Below the pieces are notes generated by a model, which was not told the origin of the DNA, did not search any database, and was given only the letters and a program-made list of their open reading frames with translations. From the NCBI RefSeq assembly GCF_023159225.1, contig NC_063162.1, positions 102,812,094 to 102,876,093 on the forward strand: a stretch of DNA of 64,000 nt, in the 5' to 3' direction. Of the stretch, positions 10,791 to 22,690 are shown piece by piece; positions within the stretch are counted from its first letter, which is position 1; each line of letters begins with the position of its first letter. Made by a program: the position numbers and the translations under genes. The stretch is from Perognathus longimembris pacificus. Its lineage: Eukaryota > Chordata > Mammalia > Rodentia > Heteromyidae.

Positions 10791-13339
10791 ACATAGACCT
10801 ATGCCATACTTTTCTGGGGATCTAAAGTAATCCTGTTCAGTAGAAATACAAATTAAATCTTCTTTCTGATTTAAGATTCCAGTAACCACATTTAAAAAGA
10901 TAAATGGAGTCCAGTGAAATTAAAAGTCTGTAATATACTTTAACTCATGTATACAAAACTAACCTTATAAGTATAAGATTTTTGTACTAAGCCTTGGAAA
11001 TCAAGTATAAAATCAGTTGTTTTGAACTTAAAACACATCTCAATTTGAACTTGTCACATTTTATGTGCTCAGTACCTTTCTGTGGCCTATAGTCATTGTA
11101 TTGTGTAGCACAGTGCTAATTGTTTTGATACTTTGCTATACCTTTCTGTGCATCATGGTATCCTGACTTAACCCTTTAACTTGGTAGAACTGGCTTTTGA
11201 GAAGGTTTCTACTTGCCATTCAATGTAGTTCTCACTGGAAAATGCAAAGTGTCTAATAATTTTGTTATATGATGTGGGCAGATCAGGGGTTGGGTAAAAA
11301 ATTAATGAAAGCCCACATTATAATTAAAGTGCCTGAGCACCATAAGTGCTCAGACACTGAAAATTAGTCCTTTATTCTTATTCACTGATATAGACCATTC
11401 ATAAGGCTGCTATATAGAAAATACTACTGGTGCAATAATTCCCCGTGGAAATACTTTGCATTTCCCCTATCCTTCCAGGATATTTATTAATATCTGAACA
11501 TGGTTTTGGGTTTTGTTTTGGCTTTTAGGTCATAACTTTAGGGGAGGGTGCTACTGACACACGGGCTAAAGGCCAGGGATGTTAATGAGTATTCTACAGA
11601 GCACCAAGTAGTCCCTCCAGCAATGAATTACTTGGCCTAGGTGTTAGTAATGCCAAGCATTATACCTTGAGTGTCTTGCACTTTAGAGCAGGTACCACCT
11701 TCTCCCCTCTGTCCCCTTTATTAACTAGTTTCTATAATGAATGAAAACTTTTAAATTTAGATAATTTACTATCTTTGTTTTAAGTGGAAAATTTCTGGGT
11801 TAGGAAAAAATAGCCAGATTTCAAAGTATCTCTGAGCAAAGTCATCGTGCAGGCTTTTGTCACACATAAAGAATGGTAATACATTCTTTTCAGACCCATC
11901 TCTATTTTCTCAGGGGCAGAGTGAGTTTGGCAGTTCATCTCCTGTCTGTCTACTCTTCACAACTTCCTTATAACCTGGGACCATTCTACGTCTACCAGGT
12001 CACATCTGTTTAAAAGAAAATGAGCATATATAGATCTGCCAGATTGTTGCCCTTCTCCTAATGCCTGTTGGAGTTTTTTTGTTTTTTAACATATTATAGA
12101 AGTGATGTGTCATTGTGATTATTCCCTTGTGCTGTGCAGTCATGACTGATGCTCTTTCAGAATGCTTTTGCCACCACTTCTAATGTCTAATACCTAGGGA
12201 GCTGTAAATCAATACAAGCCATTGTTTGTTTATTCCTCCTAGTATTTGCCTTTCAGTTTTCATGTTATGGGCAATCCCTCCTTCTTTCTTGCTTCTTAAT
12301 ATTTTTGTACCACCCATCTTTCTCCTCTTTCTTCAATTGTGGCACTTGGGGTTTCTGAAGGCTTGCCACATACTTTAGCTACAGTTAACATATGCTAAAG
12401 TCAACATAATATAAAGACTATTGGGAATTTCAGATTTGGTAAAGGTTTTGAGGTCCAATTTAGAGCAATGGTCCTTCAAAGTAGCCAAGGATGAGCAAGC
12501 AGCCCCTCCTCTGCCAGCCGACCTTGTCAGGGTTTCAGGGCTGTTAAGCAAGCTTTGGCTTTGTGCCCTGTACTGTGCTACATTGAAGAGAAGAACAATA
12601 GGCACTCATATTTCCATTGCACAAGGAGCAGTTCTGACCTCAAAGGAAATCTAGATGCTTTTAGAAAATACATCAGACCAGGCAAAATATGGCCCATGAT
12701 CTCTATATTGATGCCACTTGAATTTTCCTTGCTTTCTGCAACTAGCGAACGCCCCCCATTTCATCCTGCTAATACTACCTCCTCAAAACAACCACATCAG
12801 CCAAATTGTCATTGCCCCATCACAATTTATTTGTTCCTGCTTGACTTTTTACCTATACTGCTGGTGCCAGTGCAGGGAGAGCAGTAGTGGTCCTATCAGG
12901 AAGCACTCTGCTTTAGAGCCAGATGGGCTTCTGGCATCCATATTGAGAAACAAGGTTTATGTTTTCCCCACTGGGACCTAGTTAGAAATAGTAATTAACT
13001 TTTATAGTAAGTGCTAGCTTAATTCTATAGCATCCTTCTGTCTGAATAGGAATCTATGCAGTTGTAATTAGTGTGTACTACGTGAGTTATTTTACATATC
13101 ATAAAGTTTGCATTGTTAACCCTCCAAATGTTTTTTTCTTATATCCTGGATTTTTCTGTCCTTTGCAAAGGAGTATACTAAACATTTAATCTTTTTGTTT
13201 TTTATAACAAATTATAATGACCTTTGCAAATCATGTAGAGTATACAGATTGTATTTGTGTTTGATCAACAGTAGCTCTTATCTTTAATTTCTTATTTTGG
13301 CATTATTCTTTTTTGTTTGTGCTTTTGTTTTGTTTTCTT

Positions 13340-13415
13340 TAAGTGCTTGGAATCGTAACACAGTGTTTTGCACACGCTAGGCAAATGCTTTACAACTGAG
13401 TTGTATCCCCAGACT
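13340..13415 (-). repeat. ID-type SINE monomer
   Basis: Reverse ID-like sequence 'cacacgctaggcaaatgc...gttgtatccccag', without the Geo half. Confidence 0.65.
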
Positions 13416-13960
13416 TCAGGCAATGTTTTTGAAGCAAGGGTGATACATAAATGAATTATTAAATTAAAATGCTACATTTTAAGTATAGTATGTATTAATC
13501 ACTTTTTCTGAGTTTTTAGAAGCCTAATTTCATACTTTTTGTATGGGAAGGAAATGCTAATTTTTCAAACAAGGGAAGGCAAACCCCTTAATAAGTTGAG
13601 AACTGTTTGGGCCTTTTCTAATTCCCATGGGATGCTTTCTAACTAATAGAGTTGTATATTTTGGGGTATTCTTTCATTTCATTGAAATCTTATAGTATTG
13701 TCAAACCTTAAGAAATATTGTAGGTCTGAGTAAAAAGATGATTGTAAACATACTCCACAGTTACTAAAGGAGTAGTTTCCCCCTTCTGACTTGTATGGTA
13801 AAGCATTACTTGAATTCAGTTAGGATGGGTAGGGTGATATTAATCAGCATTTCTTGTTTGTGTTTGGCACATTCCATTTTTTCCCATATTAAAAAAATAC
13901 TCTCACATGTGTCTATAATCTTATATATATGAATAAGTGGACATTTTCTTGCCATTTCAG

Positions 13961-14118
13961 GCCGGAGCCTCAACAGAAAGCTCCTTTAGTTCCTCCTCCT
14001 CCTCCTCCACCACCGCCACCACCACCTCCGCTGCCAGACCCAACACCCCCAGAGCCAGAGGAGGAGATCCTGGGATCAGATGATGAGGAACAGGAGGACC
14101 CTGCGGATTACTGCAAAG
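13961..14118 (+). CDS. SRPK2: SRPK2 coding exon: polyproline and acidic N-terminal segment (residues 13-66)
   Basis: First SRPK2 exon in the window. The acceptor is 'tttcag' and the donor 'caaag|gtgata'. The first base completes Arg13. The frame then reads PEPQQKAPLV, a run of 13 prolines, LPDPTPPEPEEE, then an acidic stretch ending DYCKG with Gly66 split over the junction. This N-terminal extension before the kinase core distinguishes SRPK2 from SRPK1, as I recall those families. The acidic stretch leads into the N-lobe. The prolines use a mixture of CCT, CCA and CCG, so the run is not a pure microsatellite. SRPK2 phosphorylates Ser residues in Arg-Ser dipeptides of SR splicing factors, shuttling between cytoplasm and nucleus. 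Identification rests on near-identity to the human protein from memory. Confidence 0.96.
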
Positions 14119-14252
14119 GTGATAATCATTGTGTAGCTTCCTGTTCTCATAGGCTACCCAATATATTTTTGTGGAGAATGGGCAAAAGAAGTTTATGATT
14201 AAATTTAATAACTAATAATTTTATAAATTAATTAAAGTTTTATTTATTTTAT

Positions 14253-14449
14253 TTTATTTTTGCCAGTCCTGGGGTTTGGACTCAGGGCCTGAGCACTGTT
14301 CCTGGCTTCTTTTGCTCCAGGCTAGCACTCTACCACTTGAGCTACAATGCCACTTCCAGCTTTTTTTGTTTATGTGATGCTGAGGAATTGAACCCAGGGC
14401 TTCATACATGCTAGGCAAGCACTCTACCGCTAATCCACATTCCAAGCCC
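14253..14449 (-). repeat. IDL-Geo SINE
   Basis: Reverse dimer just downstream of the polyproline exon, from 'tttttgccagtcctgggg' to 'ccacattccaagccc'. Confidence 0.88.
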
Positions 14450-14905
14450 TAAATTAAAATTTTAATAAATTAAATTTAAAAATTTATTAAATTAGCCTGC
14501 TTGTTCCTTGACTACAAAATGCTATCAGAAAACATAGGAAATGGAAACTTGAGATAGACGTATGTACATTTGTATCTACATACTGTGGATATTTTCAGAA
14601 CTTTGTCTGGTGTAAAGATAAGGGACATAATAAACTATCTCAAAAGATTTAGGGACAAAGAAGTACCAAACTCCAAAATTTAGATAGAAGACTGTTATAT
14701 CTTGTATTTGACTTTGACTTTTCTGGCTGTTGGGCTAAATTGAATTACATAGTGCTAATTGCCTGTGGAAAGAAAGCATCCATATTTGTTTTCAAAGAAA
14801 GACTTTTACTGGTATTATACTTCATGAAAAAGAAATTCTGCTATTATGTTGCATAGTTATTTGCATAGTTATCACAGAAGACACAAATTATTCAAATGTT
14901 TTGAT

Positions 14906-14995
14906 TCTTTTTAAAAATTGTTAATAAAGGTGATATACAGAGGGGTTGTAGTTACTTATGTCAGGTAATGAGCCTTGTATTGATTCTTTAAGACC
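14906..14995 (-). repeat. L1 3' end fragment
   Basis: 'gttaataaaggtgatatacag' and 'gttgtagttacttatgtcagg' match the reverse L1 3' terminus, next to a C run. Confidence 0.6.
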
Positions 14996-15255
14996 CCCCC
15001 CCCCAAAATATCATTAAACTCCTGAAGTACAAATGTGTTGTATGATAAATATTGACAGTGTAATTAGATACCACACTTATAGAGAATTCAGTTTCTACTG
15101 GAGAAAAGAAACTTTATACTACTTATACTAAGTCCAATCTAAACTAAAAAGAAGAGAGTTTCTGTGTTCATTTAGCCACCTCTGTTTTTTACCCATTGGA
15201 TTTTTAATTACCTGGATTTTTGAACTTCTGATTAATTTATTTGCTACAGATTTAA

Positions 15256-16100
15256 AAACATGTAAATCAGATTTCCTGTAGTATAAGAGTAATATACTAA
15301 GTGAAGTGAGCCAGACCCAAAGAAACATGGACTCTATGGTCTCCCTCATAGGGAATAATTAGCACAGGTTTAGGGAATTCACAGCAGAGGATCACAAGAG
15401 CCCAATAGCTATACCCTTATGAACACATAAAATGATGCTAAGTGAAATGAACTCCATGTTAGGGAAATGATTGTTACATCACTGTTGTAACTACTTTCAA
15501 CGTGCTATGTGTAACCGTAGCTTCTATTATTATTATTATTTTTTTTTTTTTTTTGCCAGTCCTGGGCCTTGGACTCAGGGCCTGAGCACTGTCCCTGGCT
15601 TCTTCCCGCTCAAGGCTAGCACTCTGCCACTTGAGCCACAGCGCCGCTTCTGGCCGTTTTCCGTATATGTGGTGCTGGGGAATCGAACCTTAGGGCCTCG
15701 TGTATCCGAGGCAGGCACTCTTGCCGCTAGGCTATATCCCCAGCCCGTAGCTTCTATTATTGATGATTTTCTTGTATCCCCTTCCTGTGGTGTACCTGCA
15801 CTATCTCTTTATCTTATCTGAGTACATTGGAAACCGTGTATACTGGTATTAAAACTAGGAAACTGAAAGGAAATACCAAAATCGAGAGACACGGTAAAAA
15901 AGACAAACGACTACAAAAGCAATACTTGCAAAACTGTTGGGTGTAAATGAAATGAACAACTCATGGGGGGGAAGGGAAAGGGGGAGGGGGGAATGAGGGA
16001 GGAGGTAACAAACAGTACAGAAAATATATCCAATGCCTAACTTATGAAACTGTAACCTCTCTGTACATCAGCTTGACAATAAAATTTAAAAACAAAACAA
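15256..16100 (+). repeat. L1 3' region (sense) interrupted by a young SINE
   Basis: Starts 'taagtgaagtgagccagacc', runs through 'ggactctatggtctccctca', a G-rich 3'UTR stretch near 15966-16010, and ends 'ctgtacatcagcttgacaat' with AATAAA and an A-rich tail. A SINE at 15532-15746 interrupts it. The same 3'UTR occurs in reverse at 38441-39012. Confidence 0.78.
15532..15746 (-). repeat. Young IDL-Geo SINE with 15-bp target duplication
   Basis: Complete reverse dimer flanked by exact copies of 'gtagcttctattatt' at 15517-15531 and 15747-15761. It has the 'tcttcccgctcaagg' subfamily marker. Confidence 0.95.
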
Positions 16101-16206
16101 AACAAAAACAGAGTAAATGGCAGAAAACGCATACATAAATAAGCCATAAGGCACTTGATGAATCTTTGGGTCTGAAGTTTCTTGGTAATTTGTCACTTAT
16201 CTAAAT

Positions 16207-16265
16207 GCCCCTCCCCTCCCCTCCCCTTCCCTCCCCTCCCCTCCCCTCCCCTCCCCTCCCCTCCC
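16207..16265. repeat. (CCCCT)n simple repeat
   Basis: About eleven C-rich pentamer units with one variant unit. The opposite strand is G-run rich. Confidence 0.9.
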
Positions 16266-16859
16266 GACTCCATTTTGGACTTTCTAGTTGCTTAATATTA
16301 CTCTTTATAGAAGAATCATACATTTCTTGTTTTGTTTTTGTAGTATCTTATATTTGGAATCATTTTTCAGTATTTTCTTAACTTTCACAACCTTGATCGT
16401 CCTGAAGACAAATACAGTCCAGTTTATGTAATGTTTCTCAATTTGGAATACCCTAGAAGTGATGTTCATTGCACCCTATCAGTTGGCACAGTTTTGATTT
16501 AGTTTATTACAGGTGATGTTATCACTTGATTAAACTGATGTTTGCCAGATGTCTCTTAAAAAGTTACATATCCACCCTCCTTATTAATAAATACATGGTG
16601 GGAAGTTGAGATTCTATATTATATCTCAGTTAGTGCTTGTCCGAGTTGTCTGATTTTATCATAGGTAGCATGATTTGTCATAAATTTGTTTTATTCAGTG
16701 GATTATGATGAATTACTTTTGCTTTCTTCCATTATACTCTGCTGCTTAAAAATACATCAGAAGCACATTCAGATTCATGAAGAGACAAATAAGAGACCTT
16801 ACTTCCCTTGGTGGACTGTGGATGCAGAATTGAACATACTGCCACCCACTTGGTAGGCA

Positions 16860-17240
16860 GGCTGGCATGACACTACTGAAATGACCTCCAGCCTTGTTTT
16901 TCACTGATTATTTTTATAATAGGGTCTCACTTCCCTCATAGGTGTATCTGAGCCACAATCCACCTGTTTGTAGGCTTCTTGTCATTGCTGAAACAAGGAT
17001 GTACCACTGCATCCAACTTCTCTCCATACAGACTGACTCTTGCGGATGTTTCTGTTTAGTGTGGCCGGGCACTTCATTTCTTCCTATTTCAGCCTCTCAT
17101 GTAGCTGAGAATGACAAGAACATACTCCCTGATATGGGTTAAGATGTCTCTCAAAGTTTTCTGCTCTGGCTGGAAGCTTGGTCTTCCTATTCTCAGTCTC
17201 CTAAGTAGTTAGAATTACAGGCATGTGCTGTGAGCACTTA
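16860..17240 (-). repeat. Degenerate 7SL-like SINE monomers
   Basis: Reverse B1-like phrases 'gggtctcacttccctcatag', 'cctctcatgtagctgagaat' and 'ctaagtagttagaattacag' suggest two or three old monomers. Confidence 0.5.
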
Positions 17241-17259
17241 GTGAAAAGACTTTCTTTTT

Positions 17260-18560
17260 TTTTCAGTGAAGATTTTTTTGAAATATTTTAAATTATTATT
17301 ATAAAGGTGATGTATAGGTAACAATTATATTTCTTTTTGGATAACATCATCATCCTTTCCTTTGTACTCACCCAGTTTTTCCTCCCATTCCTTTCTACAA
17401 GTTATGTAGTTCATTTTCAACACAGTATAGAGTGAGTACCAATCCTGCATTTGTTCATCCCCCCCCCCCTTTTTATTGCCAGTTCTAGGGCCTGAACCTG
17501 AACTCAGTGCCTAGGCTCTGTCCCTGAGCTTCTTTTGCTCAAGGCTAGCACTCTATCCCGTGAGCCACAGCACCACTTCTGGCTTTTTCTGTTTATGTGA
17601 TACTGAATCTAACTCAAGGCTGCATGCATGCTAGGCAAGCACTCTATCACTAAGTCACATTCCCAGCCCCTTGTTCACCCTTTGTCCCTCCCTCTATTTC
17701 TGTACTTCCCCTTACCCACACCTTAAGACATAAATCAACAAAGAAGACAAAAAAAAAAAAAGAAAAATACTTCTTGTTTCCTTTCCTGGAATTTGCTCCA
17801 ATAAATATGTTTTATATGATCAGAGACACAAGGGTATCATGTCTTTGTGTTTCTCTCGTGAGAGTATCTCTTTGGTCCTGTATGTGAATGTCTAGAGTCC
17901 TGTACAATTTATTATATGCCAGTATGTTTTAGATCTAGCTTCTGCATATGAGAGAACTCATGTGCTATTGGTCTCCTGAGCTTGGCTGACTTTACTGAGC
18001 ATGATTTGTTCTAGGTCCATCTATTTCCCTGTAAACTACATAATATGCTTTCTAATATCTGTGTAAAATTTCATTGTGTGCAAGTACCACATTTTTTGGA
18101 CCCATTCATCTATTGTAGGGTATCTGGGCTGTTTTCATAATTTGGCTATTGTGAATAATGCAGCAGTGAACACAGATGTGCAAGTATCTTTACAGTATGG
18201 TGGCTGGTAATATTTTGGGTAAATGCCCACAAATGGTATGGCTGGGCTATAGGGAAGATCTATGTTTAGCTTTTTGAGGAACTTCTAGATGCTAGCTGAG
18301 GTGTTTGTACTAGTTTACATTCTCACTAACAGTGCAATAGGGTTCCTTTTTTCCCCCCATTTGTGGTTGTTCAAATTCACGGTGTTGGCCAGTCTTAACT
18401 GGGGTGAGATGGAATCTCAAAGTTGTTTTAATTTGCATTTCCTTTAAAGCCAGGGATGTTGAGCATTTCCTCATATGTATTGAAAAGACCATTTCCCAAT
18501 CTAATAAGGATGTTTGTACAGAGATTTGTGTCACATCTGAAAAACTCTTATGAAACCCAG
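17260..18560 (-). repeat. 5'-truncated L1 with inserted SINE
   Basis: Reverse L1: 3' end near 17300 ('ataaaggtgatgtatagg'), then ORF2 C-terminus ('tggctattgtgaataatgc', 'ggtatggctgggctatag') and, at 18310-18534, a frame containing [20 protein letters not shown], the L1 ORF2 C-terminal signature. It is broken by stops. Confidence 0.82.
17461..17669 (-). repeat. IDL-Geo SINE inside L1
   Basis: Reverse dimer from a C/T run ('ccccccccttttta') to 'cacattcccagcccc'. Confidence 0.87.
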
Positions 18561-18800
18561 GTTGTTTTTTTGTTTGTTTGTTTTTAGTTAGGACCTACAA
18601 CAGGAGATATACTTCAGGATCTTCCTGGGAGAGATTTTTTTTTTCTTCTAAACAGCAAGCTAACTTGCTTCTTCTCCAGAGAAAGACAATGTCTCTTTTC
18701 CAAGGTTGTTCACTAGAAATATCTTTCAGAGATAACCTAAATTAGTGCTTCTTCAAAGAATGCACAGAAATAAAATCACGTTCTTGCTGCCCATGTATGT

Positions 18801-18803
18801 GTA

Positions 18804-18850
<47 letters not shown>

Positions 18851-18852
18851 AT
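18801..18852. repeat. (GT)n microsatellite
   Basis: About 20 uninterrupted GT units with flanking variants. Confidence 0.95.
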
Positions 18853-19431
18853 GAGTGAGAGAGTGATTAAATGGGTAGAACTTTCAATACAATGTTGAAT
18901 AAGTGCTGGGTGCAGGCATCCTCATCTTGTTTCATAAGGTAAGAATTCAATCTGTTGTTATCCTTAGGTTTCCCCTAAATGTTCTTCTCTTCCTGTTTGT
19001 GTTTTTTTTTTTTTTAGAACTGTGATCAGCAACGAGTGTTTGATACCATTTTTTTATGTATCTACTGAACTGATCATAGGATTTTTTAAAAATTGTAATT
19101 ATGGTGAATTAATATTGATTGGATTTTTAATATTAAGCCAAATTTGCATTCCTGGAATAAACCCCATTTGATAATGTGCTATCCTGCCTAGTCTTCTTTG
19201 TGTTGGGATTTCAGGTGTGTGCCTCTATGAGTGTCTTAAAAGTTTTGTATTTACATTTTGATCTGTAATTTTCATGTTTTTGTCTAAATGGAATTGAAGC
19301 AATGCTTTTGCTTTCATCATAGGATAAGACTGCAGTGTTTTGTCCTTTTTAGGAATAGTTTGTGTAGAATTGATAGTACTTTTATAATAATGTTTTGGGT
19401 GCTACTCTTCAGTGCTTGCACTCTTTCTTTC

Positions 19432-19520
19432 TTTTTTTTTGAAACTGTCTTGAACTTGTGAACCTCCTGTCAATCAAGCCTCCTGAGTGTTGGGATTACA
19501 AGTATCACCATATATTTTTA
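19432..19520 (-). repeat. 7SL-like SINE monomer
   Basis: Reverse B1-like: 'cttgaacttgtgaacctcct' and 'cctcctgagtgttgggatta'. Confidence 0.7.
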
Positions 19521-19539
19521 TGAAAAATTTTTTTCTTCC

Positions 19540-19792
19540 TTAAGTGCTGGTCCTGGGGCTTGAACTTTGGGCCTGGTATTGTCCCTGAATTGCTGCTTTT
19601 TTTTTATCCCCCCCCCCCTCAAAGCTAGCACTTTACAACTTGAGCCACAGCTTGCTCTACTTTTGGCTTTTTGGTGATTAATCGAAAGAGTCTCATGGTC
19701 TTTCTTGCCCGGGCTGGCTTTAAACCATGATCCCCAGGTCTCAGTTTCTTGTGTTGCGTGGATTACAGGTGTGAGCCTCCAATGCCCAGCTT
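19540..19792 (-). repeat. B1-like/Geo composite SINE
   Basis: Reverse composite from 'tgctggtcctggggcttgaa' to 'gtgtgagcctccaatgccc', with an internal T/C run. Confidence 0.8.
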
Positions 19793-20379
19793 ATAAAAAG
19801 TTTTTTGTTTTTTTTAAATAATGAATTTAGTTTTTAAAATGGATGTAAAAGGATGCAGGTATATATTTATTTTTAATTGAAGCTTTGGTGGCTTATGTGT
19901 TTGAAAGTATCTATATACATATCAGTAAAATATGTAGTGATGTGAACTCTTATCAGTTTTTATTTGGTAATTTGTGTTTCTTTTTTCTCTTTGTCTCGAT
20001 TAGACTGGCAAGAAATGTATTATTTTTATTTTCTCAAAAAAATCACCTTTTGAATTTACTGTTTTTCATTGTTGTTTTTATCATTTTGTAAAAAGTTTTC
20101 ACTGATTTCAATTAATGGCATTGTTATTTTTTCTTTAGTGCTCTTTAGGTTACATTTGCTCTTCGTTTTCTAGTTTCTTTAGGTGGAAACGGATTTGAAA
20201 TCTTTTCTAATACAGCCATTCAATGCTATAATTTTTTCCTGTAAGTACTGCTTTAACAGCATTTCACAGATTGGTATGTCCAGTTTTCATTTTCACCTTG
20301 TGAAAAATATTCTCTAATTTTTTGAACTCATAAATAATTCTGAATGATGTTATCTGATTTCAAAATTTGGATCTTTTTT

Positions 20380-20538
20380 TGTGCTTGCTAGGCAGGAATT
20401 TTACTACTTGAACCATGGTCCCAGCCCTTTTTAGCTTTAGTATTCTTCAGGTAGGAGTCACCCTTAGACTGCCTTCCTCTTAATTATGCCTCCCATGCAT
20501 AGCTGGGATAACAGGTGTAGATCATAGGACCTGACTAA
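20380..20538 (-). repeat. Degenerate ID/7SL-like SINE
   Basis: Reverse 'gcttgctaggcaggaatttt', 'accatggtcccagccc' then 'tgcatagctgggataacagg'. Confidence 0.55.
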
Positions 20539-20767
20539 AAATTGGTTTTAACTATTAATGACTTCTAATTTAATTTCATGTTGTATAAGAAAATTGTTTG
20601 TGTGACTTGAGTCTTTTTCTGTTGAAATTTGTTTTTTGTAAGTGTATACATACTGCTATTTTGATGAGCCATCTGTGTGCACTTCAAGGAGTATTATTGA
20701 GTGCAGTGTTCTGTAAGTGTCAGTTAGGTAAAAAATGGTCTACAGTGTGCTCAAATCATCATGTCCT

Positions 20768-20988
20768 GCTGGGAATATGGCCTAGTGGCAAGAGTGCTTG
20801 CCTTGTATACTCGAAGCCCTTGGTTCGATTCCCCAGCACCACATATATAGAAAACGGCCAGAAGTGGCGCTGTGGCTCAAGTGGCAGAGTGCTAGCCTTG
20901 AGCAAAAAGAAGCCAGGGACAGTGCTCAGGCCCTGAGTCCAAAGCCCAGGACTGGCAAAACAAACAAACAAAAAAACAACAACAAAAG
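20768..20988 (+). repeat. IDL-Geo SINE with 11-bp target duplication
   Basis: Complete sense dimer with a CAAA/CAA-type tail, flanked by 'catcatgtcct' at 20757-20767 and 20989-20999. Confidence 0.95.
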
Positions 20989-21734
20989 CATCATGTCCTT
21001 CCTTTATTTATGCACTAGTTCTATGAATTTGGGTGACAAGGAATATCATAATCTTCAGTGAAACACAGTGTGTCTGTTACTTTACTGTGAGCAGATTTCT
21101 CTTTACCACCCCTTTTTTCTAAGATTAGTGTGTTAGGGATGATTCTCAAAGCTTTCCTTAGTTCTTTGTTAGCTTTCAGTGTTTATGTAAAGAAACCCTA
21201 CTATTGGAGAATGAGAGCTTAATGTCAGCAGGAAAAGTATTTAACATGTTTTAACAGTAAAGAGAATTGGCTCAAAAATCCTTCCAGACAATTGTCCACT
21301 ATGGAGGTCTGCTCCCACCCCCTTTCAGCACACCAGGTTTGAAGCCTGACCCTCAAACTTACTGGGTAGGCACCAACTTAAACTATGTCCCAGTTCAAGT
21401 TCTCATTCACTCTTACAAAGAATGTCTTTTTCTAGGCAACAAAAAGAAAGTCATATTTATTTTTTGGTCTCCCCATGTCTCCCCAAACAAAGAAGTAAAG
21501 TTTTAGATTAGTCTTCTTTGGAGTCTTGTCACTAGTATAGCAGAGCTTTAGTTGTAGGGTTTTCTTTGCTTTTTGTTGTTGTTGTCTGTTTGTGGGTTTT
21601 TTGGTGTACTGGAAGGATAGAAATAGGAGAAATCACACAGGGAAGTTAATAATTGTTTAATTGTCTATTCTGGTCTCTTTGTAATCCAACCTAAGGTGTG
21701 TGTGTGTGCACGTCCGCACGTGCTCCGATGTTAG

Positions 21735-22195
21735 TCTTGGGCTTGGACTCAGGGCCTAAGCTCTGTCCCTGACCTTCTTTTTCTTTAAGACTAGTGCTCC
21801 ACCACTTGAGCCACAGCACCACTCTGGCTTTTTCTGAGTGCTTTATTGGAGATAGGAGTCTCACAGATGCCAGACACCAGTGGCTTCACACCTGGAATCC
21901 TAGCTACTCGGGAGACAGATGTGAGGATTGCAGTTCAGAGATAGCCCAGGCAGGAAAGTCCTTGAGACAGTTAATCACTAATTAACCATCAAAAAGCCAG
22001 TGGAGCTGTGGTTCAAAGTGGTAGAGTCCTAAGAAGAGTGCCCAAATCCAGATCCTGAGTTTAAGCCCCACCACTGATTTAGGGGGAAAAAAGTCTCACA
22101 GACTTTCCTGCCCAGGCTAGCTTCAAACCATGAGTCTCAGATCTCAGTCTTTGAGTAATTAGGATTACAGGCATGAGGCACCAGCACCTACCTAA
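21735..22195 (-). repeat. B1-like/Geo SINE split by another SINE
   Basis: The reverse composite begins 'tagtcttgggcttggactca', stops at 21867 and resumes at 22092, ending 'aggcatgaggcaccagc'. The gap is the sense SINE at 21868-22091. Confidence 0.82.
21868..22091 (+). repeat. B1-like/Geo SINE nested in a SINE, 11-bp target duplication
   Basis: Sense composite with exact flanking repeats 'agtctcacaga' (21857-21867 and 22092-22102). Confidence 0.9.
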
Positions 22196-22690
22196 GATTT
22201 GATTTTTAAGAAGCAAAGAAAAAACTTCAAAGTAATAAGTGTGTTTAAAAAAATAAGTAGCACAGTAATGAAATACAGATGTGTTAACTGAGTCCTCATG
22301 TCATGGTGGTCCTCAAGTACTTGAATCTTTCTAATACTCTCTTTCATGCCATTAGCAGGATCCATGTGTATCACTGTTATTATCCTGTATTCCTTTGCTG
22401 TCTGTGGGTATAGCAATAATATTAGCTGAAAAAGTTATTTCATGAGAAAGTCTGTATAGAAATACACAGTGTGTGCCCTGTACTCTTACTGAGACATTAG
22501 GATAAAGGAATCTGCTTTAATTTTAACTTTACATTTCCCAACTTCTTTCTGCCTTTTTCTTTCTTCCTTATGGAACACCTATAATAAACTATTTAATAGA
22601 GTGCTCTTAATTCAGACCTGGTAAAAGTTTAGCTTTGTTTCCTTTTTTTTTTTTAAGTTAATGGTTTAAAACTGTGCTGGAAACTCAGAA

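Larger units (their letters stand above)
1..13960 (+). other. SRPK2: SRPK2 upstream intron (partial; 3' part)
   Basis: Intron ending at the acceptor 'gccatttcag' before 13961. The preceding exon, which carries the start codon and the first 'cg' of Arg13, is not in the window. The stretch is filled with SINEs, an ancient MIR and old antisense L1 pieces, listed separately. Segments where I see no gene or clear repeat: 663-1210, 1420-2290, 2400-2760, 2975-4330, 4900-4960, 7286-7750, 9991-10465 and 10791-13335. The last is the longest repeat-poor block. The short open frames there, such as those around 12375-12980, overlap on both strands, have no splice context and resemble nothing I know. Confidence 0.85.
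18990..20365 (-). repeat. Old L1 ORF2 fragments, interrupted by SINEs
   Basis: Reverse phrases typical of L1 ORF2: 'ttgcattcctggaataaacc', then after SINEs 'ctgctttaacagcatttcac' and 'gctataattttttcctgtaa'. Old and diverged; pieces at about 18990-19420 and 19800-20365. Confidence 0.7.

Noticed and set aside
12375..12981. Overlapping open frames on both strands in a repeat-poor block
   Set aside because: No recognisable domain, no codon-usage or splice support, and mutually exclusive frames; probably chance.
1..13960. Search for the SRPK2 start exon (MSVNSEK...)
   Set aside because: No matching coding sequence with splice sites was seen; the exon must lie upstream of the window.
15471..15821. 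Recurring frame with [20 protein letters not shown] seen at many places
   Set aside because: It is the antisense translation of the IDL-Geo SINE; it recurs wherever that SINE lies open and is not a protein family.
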